From the NCBI RefSeq assembly GCF_017996735.1, contig NZ_JAGOGJ010000012.1:1-64000 (forward strand): 64,000 bases of DNA, written 5' to 3'. A program made the position numbers and the translations under genes. The stretch comes from Niveispirillum sp. GTDB taxonomy: Bacteria; Pseudomonadota; Alphaproteobacteria; Azospirillales; Azospirillaceae. The notes beneath the pieces are model-generated. The model saw nothing but the letters and a program-made list of their open reading frames with translations. It had not been told where the DNA came from and ran no database searches. Positions 19,417 to 28,279 of the stretch are shown piece by piece; the first letter of the stretch is position 1; every line of letters begins with the position of its first letter.

Positions 19417-20355
19417 TCACCCCCGCCGCCGTGCCCGCTCCACCGTCAGGGTCATGCCGCCATCGCCGCCGCGCGTGACGGCTAGACCGTGCAGCTTGGC
19501 CGCCACGGAAACGAATTTTTCCACGTCGCGGGTGGCGAACACGCCGCTGACCTGCAGGGCGGCGGCGTTTTCCGACAGGGTGACGCGGGGGCCGCCATAG
19601 CGGGCGAAGCGGGCCAGGGCTTCGGCCAGGGTCGTCTGGTTGAAGATCAGGCGGCCCTGGCGCCAGGCGCCGGCCTGTTCGATGTCGGCAGGGGTGATGC
19701 GGGGCGGGCTTGTGCCGTCGGCCAGGGCCATCTGGCCGGGGGACAGGCGGCCGGTCAGCCGGTCCGTGCCCGGGTCGCGCAGATCCACCCCGCCTTCCAG
19801 CAGGGTGACGCTGGTCTCGGCCGCATCCTCCACGATGAATTCCGTGCCGGTCGCCACGATGGTCAGGTGGTCGGCCATCACGGCGAAGGGGCGCAGCCGG
19901 CTTTTCGCAACCTTGAACGACGCCTCCCCCCGCGTCAGGCGGATATCGCGGCTGAACGGGCCATAGGCCACCGTCACCGCGCTGTCGGCATCCAGGCGGA
20001 TTTCGCTGCCATCCCAAAGCTGCACGGCCCGCGTTTCGCCACGCGCCGTGACGTGGGTTTCCCGCGCCCAGGCCAGCCAGTGCGGCGGCACGGCCAGCAG
20101 CAGGGCCAGGCACGCCGCCAGCGCGGCAAAACCTGTGGCAAAGGGTCGGGGCGGACGGACGGACCGGACCGGGGCAGGGGATCGCGGCCCGGCCTGTTCC
20201 CAGGCCCTGGCCACCCGTTCCATGGCGGCGGCATGGGCGGGGTCCTGTTCCAGCCAGCGGCGGAATTCCCGCCGGGTGGCGGCATCCCGCCCGGCCCGCA
20301 GCCGCGCCATCCAGCGGGCCGCCTGTTCCAGATCATGATCGGCGGGCAGGGTCAT
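19417..20355 (-). CDS. FecR-type anti-sigma factor
   Basis: A 312-residue inner-membrane regulator. The N-terminal cytoplasmic part (DUF4880-like, residues 1-65; EQAARWMARLRAG, FRRWLEQDPAHAAAMERV) binds the sigma factor. One membrane segment follows at about residues 70-95 (FAALAACLALLLAVPPHWLA). The periplasmic FecR domain (WDGSEIRLDADSAV, FIVEDAAETSVTLLEGGVDL, LSPGQMA) comes next, and the C-terminus has an STN-like/DUF4974 segment. I start at the ATG at 20355, whose ATGA overlaps the stop of the sigma gene, giving translational coupling. Its natural partner is an STN-bearing TonB receptor; the nearest is at 12058-14583, on the same strand beyond the RTX gene. Confidence 0.92.
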   Translation of the reverse strand: MTLPADHDLEQAARWMARLRAGRDAATRREFRRWLEQDPAHAAAMERVARAWEQAGPRSPAPVRSVRPPRPFATGFAALAACLALLLAVPPHWLAWARETHVTARGETRAVQLWDGSEIRLDADSAVTVAYGPFSRDIRLTRGEASFKVAKSRLRPFAVMADHLTIVATGTEFIVEDAAETSVTLLEGGVDLRDPGTDRLTGRLSPGQMALADGTSPPRITPADIEQAGAWRQGRLIFNQTTLAEALARFARYGGPRVTLSENAAALQVSGVFATRDVEKFVSVAAKLHGLAVTRGGDGGMTLTVERARRRG

Positions 20356-20903
20356 GACGCCCCCCGGCCGCCGGTGCGGCGGGCCAGATGCAGCAGGGCG
20401 CGTTCGACATGCCGGGTCACGGCCCCGACCTCGATCCCCAGCCTTGCCGCGATGTCGCGATGGCTCAGCCCTTCTACCCGGCACAGCAGGAAGGCATCGC
20501 GGCAGACGGGGTCCAGCTCGGCCAGCGCCGCCTGTACATGGCCCAGCCGCTGACGCGCCGCGACCACGCGTTCCGGCGTGGCGACATCATCACTGCCGGC
20601 GTCCATCCCGTCTTCCAGCGGCACATGCCGGCCGCCGGCCCGCGCCTGAGCGCGCCGGAAATTGTCGGTCAGCAGGTTGGCGGCGGCGCGCAGCAGAAAG
20701 CCCTTCCAGTTGGCGATGCCGGTGCGCGGGGCGGTGGCGGCGATGACGCGGGAATAAACTTCCTGCACATGGTCCTCCGCATCCTGCGGGCAGGGCAGGC
20801 GGGCGCGGAAATAGGCGCGCATCAGGTCGCCATGGCGGGGCAGCGCCGTTTCCAGCAGCTCCACCCCCAGCACCCCCTCGATTTCGCCCCCCGCCATGAC
20901 CAT
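20352..20903 (-). CDS. ECF sigma factor, FecI-like
   Basis: About 183 residues with region 2 (LMRAYFRARLPCPQDAEDHV, QEVYSRVI, then LLRAAANLLTDNFRR) and region 4 (ALAELDPVCRDAFLLCRVEG, LSHRDIAARLGIEVGAVTRH), the layout of iron-starvation/FecI-group extracytoplasmic sigma factors. It is followed by fecR with a 4-base overlap. The start is uncertain among GTG 20909, ATG 20903 and ATG 20897; GGGG sits best for 20897, but I give 20903. Expected to be held by FecR and to drive transcription of the TonB receptor operon when the receptor is loaded. Confidence 0.92.
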   Translation of the reverse strand: MVMAGGEIEGVLGVELLETALPRHGDLMRAYFRARLPCPQDAEDHVQEVYSRVIAATAPRTGIANWKGFLLRAAANLLTDNFRRAQARAGGRHVPLEDGMDAGSDDVATPERVVAARQRLGHVQAALAELDPVCRDAFLLCRVEGLSHRDIAARLGIEVGAVTRHVERALLHLARRTGGRGAS

Positions 20904-21026
20904 CCCCACCCGGCCGATCCCTGGACGGTCAAGGGGCTAGCACGGTGATGGCGACAGTTTCGTGACACAAGGTGCCACCGTGCGCAGGCCCGGGGGTGCG
21001 GTGGACACATATCACCGGGTCGGCAA

Positions 21027-21941
21027 TCAGGACCGCTGATGGTCCTTGCCCAGGCCCCGGCTGGCCACCACGGCCCCGCCCACGATCAGCAGGCAGGCGG
21101 CGATGACGGGCCAGGTCAGGCCGGCCCGCCCCGCCGCAATCAGCAGGCCGGTGGACAGCAAGGGCGTGGCATAGGACAGCGCGCCCAGCGTCTGGATATC
21201 CCCGCGCTTCACCCCATGGTCCCAGACGAAGAAGGCCAGGCCCACCGGCCCGATGCCCATGGCCGCGATGATGGACCAGCCCCATACACCCTGCGGCCAG
21301 ACCGTCTGTTCGAACAACAAATGGCAGGGCACGGCCAGCACCGCCGTAGCCAGGCAGAAAAAGGCCACGATCTCCGTCGGGACCGCCCCGAACCGCCGCG
21401 ACAGCACCGAATAGCCGGCCCAGGTGACGGAAGCCGCCAGTGCCGCCAGATAGCCGGGCAGATAGCCGGCCTGCACGGACACGCCCTTGCCGCCCGTGAC
21501 CAGCAGCAGGGTGCCGGCCAGCCCTGCCGCCGTGCCCAGCACCTGCGCCCGCCGCAGCCTTTCCCCCGGCAGCAGGCCGGAGAACAGCACGATCAGCAGC
21601 GGCCACAGATAGTTGATCAGGTTGGCTTCCGCTGCCGGCGCCGTCTGCAGGGCCAGGAAATAGAGGAAATGGTAACCGAACAGCCCGCCGATGCCCAACA
21701 GCCAGACGGGCAGGGGCTGTCGCATCACGGCCAGAAGCGGCCGGCCCGTGGCCAGGATCACGCCCAGGCTGACCAGCCCGCCCAGCCCGAAGGACAGGGC
21801 CACCAGCAGGAAGGGTGGCACAGGCCCCGCCAGCGCCGTCAGCAGGGCCAGCGTCGACCAGATCAGGATGGCCGTGCCGCCCACCAGGGTGGCGCGCCGG
21901 ATGGCCCCCGGCGTGGCGGACGGGGCGGCAACGGCGCTCAT
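21027..21941 (-). CDS. DMT-superfamily exporter, YddG-like (aromatic amino acid)
   Basis: A 304-residue inner-membrane protein with ten hydrophobic segments and two EamA halves. The sequence AEANLINYLWPLLIVLFSGL and SVTWAGYSVLSRRFGAVPT resemble the YddG group, which exports aromatic amino acids. Its ATG overlaps the stop of the upstream Lrp gene (ATGA, 21938-21941), so the regulator and exporter are translated together. Together with the divergent LysE-type gene this makes an amino-acid efflux module. The actual substrate is not determined by sequence alone. Confidence 0.88.
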   Translation of the reverse strand: MSAVAAPSATPGAIRRATLVGGTAILIWSTLALLTALAGPVPPFLLVALSFGLGGLVSLGVILATGRPLLAVMRQPLPVWLLGIGGLFGYHFLYFLALQTAPAAEANLINYLWPLLIVLFSGLLPGERLRRAQVLGTAAGLAGTLLLVTGGKGVSVQAGYLPGYLAALAASVTWAGYSVLSRRFGAVPTEIVAFFCLATAVLAVPCHLLFEQTVWPQGVWGWSIIAAMGIGPVGLAFFVWDHGVKRGDIQTLGALSYATPLLSTGLLIAAGRAGLTWPVIAACLLIVGGAVVASRGLGKDHQRS

Positions 21942-22408
21942 AGAAAGGGCTCCAGCACGCGGGCGGTGGATTTGGTGGTCAGGACCATGGTGGAATGGGT
22001 GGCGCCGAAACCCGACAGCAGGACCAGCAGGCGGTTCAGATGCTGCACATCGGTGGCGCCCACCTTCAGCAGATAGCTCTCGTCCCCCGCCACCTCATGG
22101 CATTCCAGCACCTCGCGCTGGTCGGCGGCGAACCGTTCCAGGTCCGCATCGCGGCCGGGATGGGTGCGTACCCGCACAAAGGCCGTCATCCGAAGACCCA
22201 GGGCGGCGCGGTTGACCTCCGCCCGGTAGCCCTGTATCAGGCCCGAGGCTTCCATCCGGCGCACGCGTTCGGCGACGGCGGGGGCCGTCAGCCCCACCTG
22301 GCGGGCCAGATCGGCGAAGGAAAGTCGCGCATCCCGCTGCAATTCACGCAGCAGATGCAGGCCGATATCGTCAAGCAGGTCGAGCGGGGATGGGGTGCGG
22401 TCGGTCAT
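21938..22408 (-). CDS. Lrp/AsnC-family transcriptional regulator
   Basis: A 156-residue regulator. The N-terminal winged helix-turn-helix is at about residues 15-60 (LLRELQRDARLSFADLARQV, GLTAPAVAERVRRMEASGLI). The C-terminal RAM domain (ECHEVAGDESYLLKVGATDV) binds amino-acid effectors and drives oligomerisation. It is divergent from the LysE-type gene with a 65-bp gap and coupled to the YddG-like gene. Control of both exporters by an amino acid is the usual arrangement and is inferred here. Confidence 0.94.
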   Translation of the reverse strand: MTDRTPSPLDLLDDIGLHLLRELQRDARLSFADLARQVGLTAPAVAERVRRMEASGLIQGYRAEVNRAALGLRMTAFVRVRTHPGRDADLERFAADQREVLECHEVAGDESYLLKVGATDVQHLNRLLVLLSGFGATHSTMVLTTKSTARVLEPFL

Positions 22409-22473
22409 GATGGCACCATCCTAACCGGATGTCGCGCCGCACGCCAACCGGTTGAAGGCGGAAGGTACTGGAT

Positions 22474-23091
22474 TTGCTGGACGATATCGGAATTTTCTGG
22501 CGGGGCGTGGTGCTGGGCGTGATCATCGCGGCCCCGGTGGGCCCGATCGGCCTGCTCTGTATCCGCCGTTCGCTGGAACGGGGGCTGGCCACGGGGCTGG
22601 CCACGGGGCTAGGGGCAGCATTGGCCGATGCATTTTTCAGCGGCATCGCCGCCTTCGGCATTACCGCCGTTCTGAATATCATCACCCAGAATATGCCGCT
22701 GCTGCAGGTGGTGGGTGGGCTGTTCCTGCTGATCGTGGCGGTCCACAGCCTGACACGGGAACCCAAGCCGCTGGCCGCCGAGCCCGTGGCCGGCAACCTG
22801 CCGGCCGCCATATTCTCCGGCCTGTTCCTGACCGCCACCAACCCCGTCACCATCCTGGGCATGAGCACGCTGGTCGTCGGTTTCGGCAATACGCGCGGGC
22901 CGGTGGAGGATGGCACCCTGGTGGGGGGCATCTTCCTGGGCTCCCTGCTCTGGTGGGTGTTCCTGTGCGGCGGCGTCACCCTTCTGCGCCGCCGCGTCAC
23001 GGGCCGCACGGTGCATTGGATCAATATCGGCACGGGCGTGATCCTGGGCCTTCTGGGTACCTACACGCTGGGCAGTGCGCTCTGGGGGTAG
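22474..23091 (+). CDS. LysE-family amino-acid exporter
   Basis: A 205-residue, six-segment membrane protein of the LysE/RhtB family. The family hallmark is near the N-terminus: VVLGVIIAAPVGPIGLLCIR, then ALADAFFSGIAAFG. A second conserved part, FLTATNPVTILGM, follows in the middle. The start is a TTG at 22474 preceded by GGAAGG; no ATG lies in frame before the first membrane segment. It shares a 65-bp divergent promoter region with the Lrp gene, which probably controls it. Confidence 0.92.
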   Translation: MLDDIGIFWRGVVLGVIIAAPVGPIGLLCIRRSLERGLATGLATGLGAALADAFFSGIAAFGITAVLNIITQNMPLLQVVGGLFLLIVAVHSLTREPKPLAAEPVAGNLPAAIFSGLFLTATNPVTILGMSTLVVGFGNTRGPVEDGTLVGGIFLGSLLWWVFLCGGVTLLRRRVTGRTVHWINIGTGVILGLLGTYTLGSALWG

Positions 23092-23179
23092 GGGGGCATC
23101 ATGGCGGTTTGGGCTTGTGCCGGCGGCGCGAAATCGTAAGCGGTGCTGTTGGCTTATGAATTCCCTCAGGCTGTGCTTT

Positions 23180-23362
23180 CCCTCACCCTCCCAAACGCTT
23201 GCGCGTTTGGGCCCCTCCCTCTCCCACTGACGTGGGCGAGGGGCGGATCAGGGACCCTCTTGTACCAAGAGCCATGGAGCATGCTCTTGGTATCAATTCG
23301 CCCCTCGCCCGCTTGCGGGAGAGGGAGGGGCCCATTGGCGTCAGCCAATGGGAGGGTGAGGG
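23180..23362. repeat. CCCTCACCCTCCCA cloverleaf element, copy 2, with nested palindrome
   Basis: Same frame as copy 1 at 11906: ends CCCTCACCCTCCCA / TGGGAGGGTGAGGG, conserved internal inverted blocks, and different small stem-loops (AACGCTTGCGCGTT, ATTGGCGTCAGCCAAT). It is 48 bp longer because its centre holds the palindrome TACCAAGAGC / GCTCTTGGTA at 23263-23292, a relative of the solitary palindrome at 2378-2410. It fills the space between the convergent LysE-type and diguanylate cyclase genes. Confidence 0.85.
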
Positions 23363-23399
23363 AAATGCGGAGGGTTGAGGAAAGGCCCCAGCCCTGGCC

Positions 23400-26300
23400 C
23401 TATCCCACCACCACCCGGTTGCGCCCGGCCGCCTTGGCGGCGTAGAGGGCGTTGTCGGTGCGGTTGAACAGGCTGGTCTGGGTTTCGCGGTGCGGCTCGG
23501 CCTGGGCCACGCCGATGCTGACCGTCACCTGGATCACCACCCCGTCCAGGATGATGGGCAGGCTGCCCACGGCGACGCGGATGCGATCGGCCGCGATCTC
23601 GGCATGGGCGGCATCGGTGTGGGAGGTGAGGACGACAAATTCCTCCCCGCCATAGCGGGCCAGCATGTCGGTTTCCCGCAGGGCGCCCTGTGCCCGCTGC
23701 GCCACCTCGCGCAGGACGGTATCCCCGACGAGATGGCCGTAGGTGTCGTTCACTTCCTTGAAATGGTCCAGGTCCAGCATCAGCACGCAGAAGGGCTGGC
23801 CATGGCGCAGGGCGGCGCTCCATTCATGGTCCAGCCGTTCCATGAAGGCACGGCGATTATAGATGCCGGTCAGCGCGTCGCGGGTGGCCAGTTCGGCCAG
23901 CCGGTCATTGGCGTCGCGGAGGCTGGCCGTGCGCTCCTCCACCTTGGCTTCCAACTCGCGCTTCGTCGCGCTCAGCTTGTCGATGCGCGCCCGTTCCAGC
24001 ATCATGACGATGCCCGCCCCCGCCGACAGGGCCACCACCAGGCCCAGGAACCGCACCCAGCCCCATTCGTGCCAGAGATAGGACACGGCAACGCCGACGC
24101 TGCGTTCGGCCACCACCTGCCCGTCCGGCGCCAGGGCGCGCAGACGCAGGGTATAGCGGCCGGGCGGCAGGTTGGTATAGGCGGCAAGGCGGCTTTCGCC
24201 CTCCGGCGTGGTCCAGTCCGTGTCGAACCCGTCCAGCCGGTAGGCATAGCGGACCGTGCCCGTGACGGCATAGTCCAGCAGGGCGAATTCCACGGTAAGG
24301 CGGCGGTTGCCGGGGGGCAGATGCACCAGACCGGGGGCGCCGGGCAGGTTCAGGACACTGGCATTGGCCGGCTGCCCGCCCGCCACCACCCGCGTCACGG
24401 CCAGCGCGTCCAGATAGGCATGGGAACGGATGCGCGACGGCTGCACCAGAGTGATGCCGTTGGTCCCGCCAAAGACCAGCCCGCCATCGGGCAGGGTGGT
24501 GGCCGATCCCGGCAGATAGGAGGAGATGTTCTCCGACGCGCCGCGTTCCAGCAGAGAGACGCTGAAATCATCGGGATCGATGGCGGCCAAGCCATTGTCG
24601 GTCGACACCCAGATACGCCCGTCGGAACCGGGGGTCAGGCTGGCCACGGTATTGGAGGGCAGCCCGTCCTGTCGCGACACGGTGCGGAAGGACGGGGGCT
24701 GGTCATCGGTGGGTTCCCGCGTCATCAGCGCCACGCCGCCGCCCGTCGTGCCCAGCCACAGCCGCCCCCGGTTATCCAGGGTCAGGGCCGCCACATAATC
24801 ATGCGGAAGGCCGTCCGGCCGGTCGGGATCGCGATGGAACCGCCGGAAACCGCCATCCGGCCGCATCAGGTTCAGGCCATTGGCCGTGCCGACCCAGACG
24901 GTGCCGTCGGGCCGGGGCAGGATGGACCAGACCTCGTTGTTGGACAGGCTGTCGGGCTGCGCCGGGTCGGCCGCGAACAGCGTCGCCTGTCCGTCGCTCA
25001 GGGATTGCCGGACCAGCCCGTAATAGGTGCCGATCCACAGATGCTGGTTGCCCACACGCAGGGCCGTGACGTCGCGCCCCTGTGTGCCCGGCATCGGGAA
25101 CGGTTGGGGCGTGCGCTCCCCGGCGGCCGGCCGCAACCGCGCCAGACCCGCCGAGCCGACCCAGATGTCGTCGGCACCCGCGCCACGGATGGCATAGACC
25201 GGCGTACCGGCCAGCGCGCCCGGCGCCACACCGCGCCCGAAGGGCACGATATGGCCGCTGGAGAGGTCCAGCCGGTCCAGCCCGCCATCGTCCAGGCCCA
25301 GCCACAGGCCGCCATCGGGGGCGGTCCACAGGCTCCACGCGTCGCGCCCGGAAAAGCCGCGCGTCTGGCCCAGGGCGATGCTGGCCACGCCGGATGGCAT
25401 CGAATTATGCCAGGCCACGCCCATATTGGTGGCGACCCAGACGACGCCGCCCCGATCCTTCATGATGCCGCGCGTGAAATTGCCCTTCAGCGCGCCGGGC
25501 ACATTGGGATCGGCCCGGAACAGACGCAGGCGGTCCTGCCCGATATCATATTCGACCACCCCGCCGCCGAACAAAGAGATCCACAGCACGCCCGGCCGTT
25601 CTTCCACGATACCGCGCACCGTGGCGCGGCCCAGCGGCGTGTCGCGGCCCGTCAGGCGGGGATGGGACCGGGCGGCATCATCCCCCGGGGCCACGGAAAC
25701 GATGCCGCCGCCATTGGTGCCGATCCAGACCCGGCCGTCCGGGTCCTCGAAAAAGCTCCAGCTACCGGTGGACAGCGCAAGGGCGCTTTCCGCGTCCGCG
25801 CCGGACAGGGTCTGCCAGTGGTCGGCGCCGGCCGGACGGCGGGCCACGGCCTTTTCCGTGCCGGCCCACAGGGTCCCGGCCCGGTCGCGGAAGATGGCGA
25901 AGACATAGCCCTCGGGGAACCCCAGTTCCCCCGTTCGCACCCGTTCCCGGATCGTCAGATCCCGGCCGACATGGTCCAGCCCCGCCACGGTGGCGACCCA
26001 CACCCCGTCCCGTCCATCGGGCGCCAGCGCATAGACCTGGACATGGCCCAGCCCCTCCGGCCCGGCACCCAGCGTCTTGAACCGGTCCGTGCGCGGATCG
26101 TAATAGGCGACGCCGGCCGTGTGCGTGCCCAGCCACATGCCGCCATCGCTGGCCGGCAGCAGGGCCCGGACAAAACCGTTGGGCAACGATCCCGGATCGT
26201 GCGGATCATGTTCGAAGGTGCGGGTGGCATAGCCGTCAAACCGGTTCAGCCCCCCCAGCGTGCCGATCCAGATGAACCCCGTCCGGTCCTGGGCCAGGGC

Positions 26301-26498
26301 CATGACAGTGTTGTTGGACAGACCATCGGCATTGGACAGGGTCTGGAACCCCACCTCCGCCCGTTCGGCCAGAACCACCGACGGATCGGCGGCCATGGCG
26401 GGCGGACCATCGATGCCGGCGATGATCCCCACAAGGGAAGCCAGCATGAAACACAATAAATACAGGGATACCCGGCGGTTGTACGCCGGGACAGGCAT
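23400..26498 (-). CDS. Beta-propeller sensor diguanylate cyclase (GGDEF)
   Basis: About 1032 residues from the ATG at 26498, which directly precedes a signal segment (VSLYLLCFMLASLVGIIAGI); the frame stays open to a TTG at 26588, and an ATG at 26573 is possible. The periplasmic part has thirteen two-component-propeller (Reg_prop) blades I can count, such as GFIWIGTLGGLNRFDG and GTVWVGTANGLNLM, consistent with two seven-bladed propellers. A Y_Y_Y domain follows (YAYRLDGFDTDW), then a membrane segment (FLGLVVALSAGAGIVMM), a coiled coil and a C-terminal GGDEF domain. The catalytic GGEEF is intact, and RETD five residues before it is the inhibitory I-site. It should make c-di-GMP in response to a periplasmic, possibly carbohydrate, ligand. 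There is no histidine kinase domain. Confidence 0.93.
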   Translation of the reverse strand: MPVPAYNRRVSLYLLCFMLASLVGIIAGIDGPPAMAADPSVVLAERAEVGFQTLSNADGLSNNTVMALAQDRTGFIWIGTLGGLNRFDGYATRTFEHDPHDPGSLPNGFVRALLPASDGGMWLGTHTAGVAYYDPRTDRFKTLGAGPEGLGHVQVYALAPDGRDGVWVATVAGLDHVGRDLTIRERVRTGELGFPEGYVFAIFRDRAGTLWAGTEKAVARRPAGADHWQTLSGADAESALALSTGSWSFFEDPDGRVWIGTNGGGIVSVAPGDDAARSHPRLTGRDTPLGRATVRGIVEERPGVLWISLFGGGVVEYDIGQDRLRLFRADPNVPGALKGNFTRGIMKDRGGVVWVATNMGVAWHNSMPSGVASIALGQTRGFSGRDAWSLWTAPDGGLWLGLDDGGLDRLDLSSGHIVPFGRGVAPGALAGTPVYAIRGAGADDIWVGSAGLARLRPAAGERTPQPFPMPGTQGRDVTALRVGNQHLWIGTYYGLVRQSLSDGQATLFAADPAQPDSLSNNEVWSILPRPDGTVWVGTANGLNLMRPDGGFRRFHRDPDRPDGLPHDYVAALTLDNRGRLWLGTTGGGVALMTREPTDDQPPSFRTVSRQDGLPSNTVASLTPGSDGRIWVSTDNGLAAIDPDDFSVSLLERGASENISSYLPGSATTLPDGGLVFGGTNGITLVQPSRIRSHAYLDALAVTRVVAGGQPANASVLNLPGAPGLVHLPPGNRRLTVEFALLDYAVTGTVRYAYRLDGFDTDWTTPEGESRLAAYTNLPPGRYTLRLRALAPDGQVVAERSVGVAVSYLWHEWGWVRFLGLVVALSAGAGIVMMLERARIDKLSATKRELEAKVEERTASLRDANDRLAELATRDALTGIYNRRAFMERLDHEWSAALRHGQPFCVLMLDLDHFKEVNDTYGHLVGDTVLREVAQRAQGALRETDMLARYGGEEFVVLTSHTDAAHAEIAADRIRVAVGSLPIILDGVVIQVTVSIGVAQAEPHRETQTSLFNRTDNALYAAKAAGRNRVVVG

Positions 26499-26755
26499 AG
26501 TCGAACCGGCCGCCGGTTCGATGCCGCGAGGGCTGCCACCCACTTCTCTGTTCCCCGCACCGCCAGATGACATATCATTGTATCTCAATTTTTAGATAAA
26601 TCTCAAGGTCAGGTTGAAGGCGAGCACGGGGTTGAAAGTCACCGGATCGGTTTGGATGCCCGCAGCGTTTCCTTGATCCAGATCATGGCGGTGGTTTGGT
26701 GCGGCCCTATCATTGTTCGTTGAAAGAACGAGAAAGTCCGAAGAGGAAACGTATC

Positions 26756-28279
26756 GTGCTGCGGTTGAAGCGTATCGGCATTTCCACCAGCCGGGAGAAT
26801 GTCGTTTTCCTGTCGCGGGCCTGCACCACCTATCGCGCCGCCGCGTTCGAGGGGCAGGAGAAGGTGGAGGTGGTGGCCAATGGTCACCGGCTGGTCGCAA
26901 CCCTCAATCTGGTCGATGACCCCGCCATCCTGCCGCCCGACTGTCTGGGACTGTCCGAACAGGCCTTTGCCCGCTTTGGTCAGGCCGATGGCACGCTGGT
27001 CCGCCTGGACCATCCCCATCCGCCGAAAAGCCGGGAGGCTCTGCATGCCAAGATCGAGGGGCGAGAACTGGACGAGGCCTGTTTTCGCGCCATCATCGAC
27101 GATATCGCCCATCACCGGTATGGCAAGGTGGAGGTGGCGGCCTTTCTGGTGGCCTGCGGGTCCTTCATGACGACGGCGGAAACGCTGGCCCTGACCCGCG
27201 CCATGGCCGATGCGGGCGAAAGGCTGCACTGGCCGGGTGCGCCGCTGGTGGTGGACAAGCACTGCATCGGCGGCATTCCGGGCAACCGCACCTCCATGAT
27301 CGTGGTGCCCATCGTGGCTGCCCACGGCCTGCCCATGCCCAAGACATCCTCCCGCGCCATCACGTCCCCCGCCGGTACGGCCGACACGATGGAGGTGCTG
27401 GCCAATGTCGAAATCGACCTGCCCACCATGCGTTCCATTGTGGCGGAGGCCGGGGGATGCCTGGTCTGGGGTGGGCATGTGAAGCTGTCGCCGGCCGATG
27501 ATGTGCTGATCTCCGTCGAACGGCCGCTGAATATCGACACGCGCGAACAGATGGTCGCCTCCATCCTGTCCAAGAAGAAGGCGGCCGGGTCCACGCATCT
27601 GGTCATCGACATGCCCGTGGGACCCAGCGCCAAGGTGCGCAGCGCCGATGACGCGGCCCGGTTGCGCAAGCTGTTCGAATATGTGGGCGATGCCATCGGC
27701 CTGTCCCTGCGCGTGACCATCAGCGACGGGACCCAGCCCGTGGGGCGCGGCATCGGCCCCGTGCTGGAGGCGCGCGACGTCATGGCGGTTCTGGAAAACC
27801 GGGCGGACGCGCCGGCCGACCTGCGCGAACGCTCGCTGGCCCTGGCCGGCCGCATCCTGGAATTCGATCCCGCCCTGCGCGGGGGTGCCGGTCTGGCGCG
27901 GGCGCGCGAGCTGCTGGACAGCGGGGCGGCCCTGGCCAAGATGCGGCAGATCATGGCATTGCAGGGACCGCCGCCGCGTGTCGCCACCCTGGGCACCCTG
28001 TCGCACGAGGTGGTGGCCGACCATGACGGGCGTGTCCTGGCCATCGATTGCTACCGCATCGCCCGCATCGCGCGGCTGGCCGGCGCGCCGTTCGACCCCG
28101 GGGCCGGCATCGACCTGTTGAAGAAGGTGGGCGACCCGGTGCAGGCCGGTGAACCGCTCTATCGCATCCATGCCGAACGCGAGGTGGAATTCCGCTTCGC
28201 CTGCGGCCTTGCCGCCGAGGCCTCCGGTTACGCTGTGAACGGCAACGGCAATGGTAACGAAAAGGGACCAACCCCATGA
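26756..28279 (+). CDS. Thymidine phosphorylase type 2 / AMP phosphorylase family
   Basis: A 507-residue nucleoside (or nucleotide) phosphorylase. It has the extra N-terminal domain found in archaeal AMP phosphorylase and its bacterial type-2 relatives, then the glycosyltransferase-3 fold: [52 protein letters not shown] and [17 protein letters not shown]. The C-terminal domain resembles the pyrimidine phosphorylase C-terminus ([16 protein letters not shown]). The frame is open from 26696, but I choose GTG 26756, preceded by GAAGAGGA, because the product then begins LRLKRIGIS as in relatives. It ends ATGA-overlapped with the metallo-beta-lactamase gene. Whether it acts on thymidine or AMP is open; no RuBisCO or ribose-bisphosphate isomerase is in the window. 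Confidence 0.88.
   Translation: MLRLKRIGISTSRENVVFLSRACTTYRAAAFEGQEKVEVVANGHRLVATLNLVDDPAILPPDCLGLSEQAFARFGQADGTLVRLDHPHPPKSREALHAKIEGRELDEACFRAIIDDIAHHRYGKVEVAAFLVACGSFMTTAETLALTRAMADAGERLHWPGAPLVVDKHCIGGIPGNRTSMIVVPIVAAHGLPMPKTSSRAITSPAGTADTMEVLANVEIDLPTMRSIVAEAGGCLVWGGHVKLSPADDVLISVERPLNIDTREQMVASILSKKKAAGSTHLVIDMPVGPSAKVRSADDAARLRKLFEYVGDAIGLSLRVTISDGTQPVGRGIGPVLEARDVMAVLENRADAPADLRERSLALAGRILEFDPALRGGAGLARARELLDSGAALAKMRQIMALQGPPPRVATLGTLSHEVVADHDGRVLAIDCYRIARIARLAGAPFDPGAGIDLLKKVGDPVQAGEPLYRIHAEREVEFRFACGLAAEASGYAVNGNGNGNEKGPTP

Noticed and set aside
23490..26459. A 989-codon plus-strand frame opposite the diguanylate cyclase.
   Set aside because: Antisense shadow of the propeller/GGDEF gene; the translation has His/Gln/Ala-rich low-complexity content.
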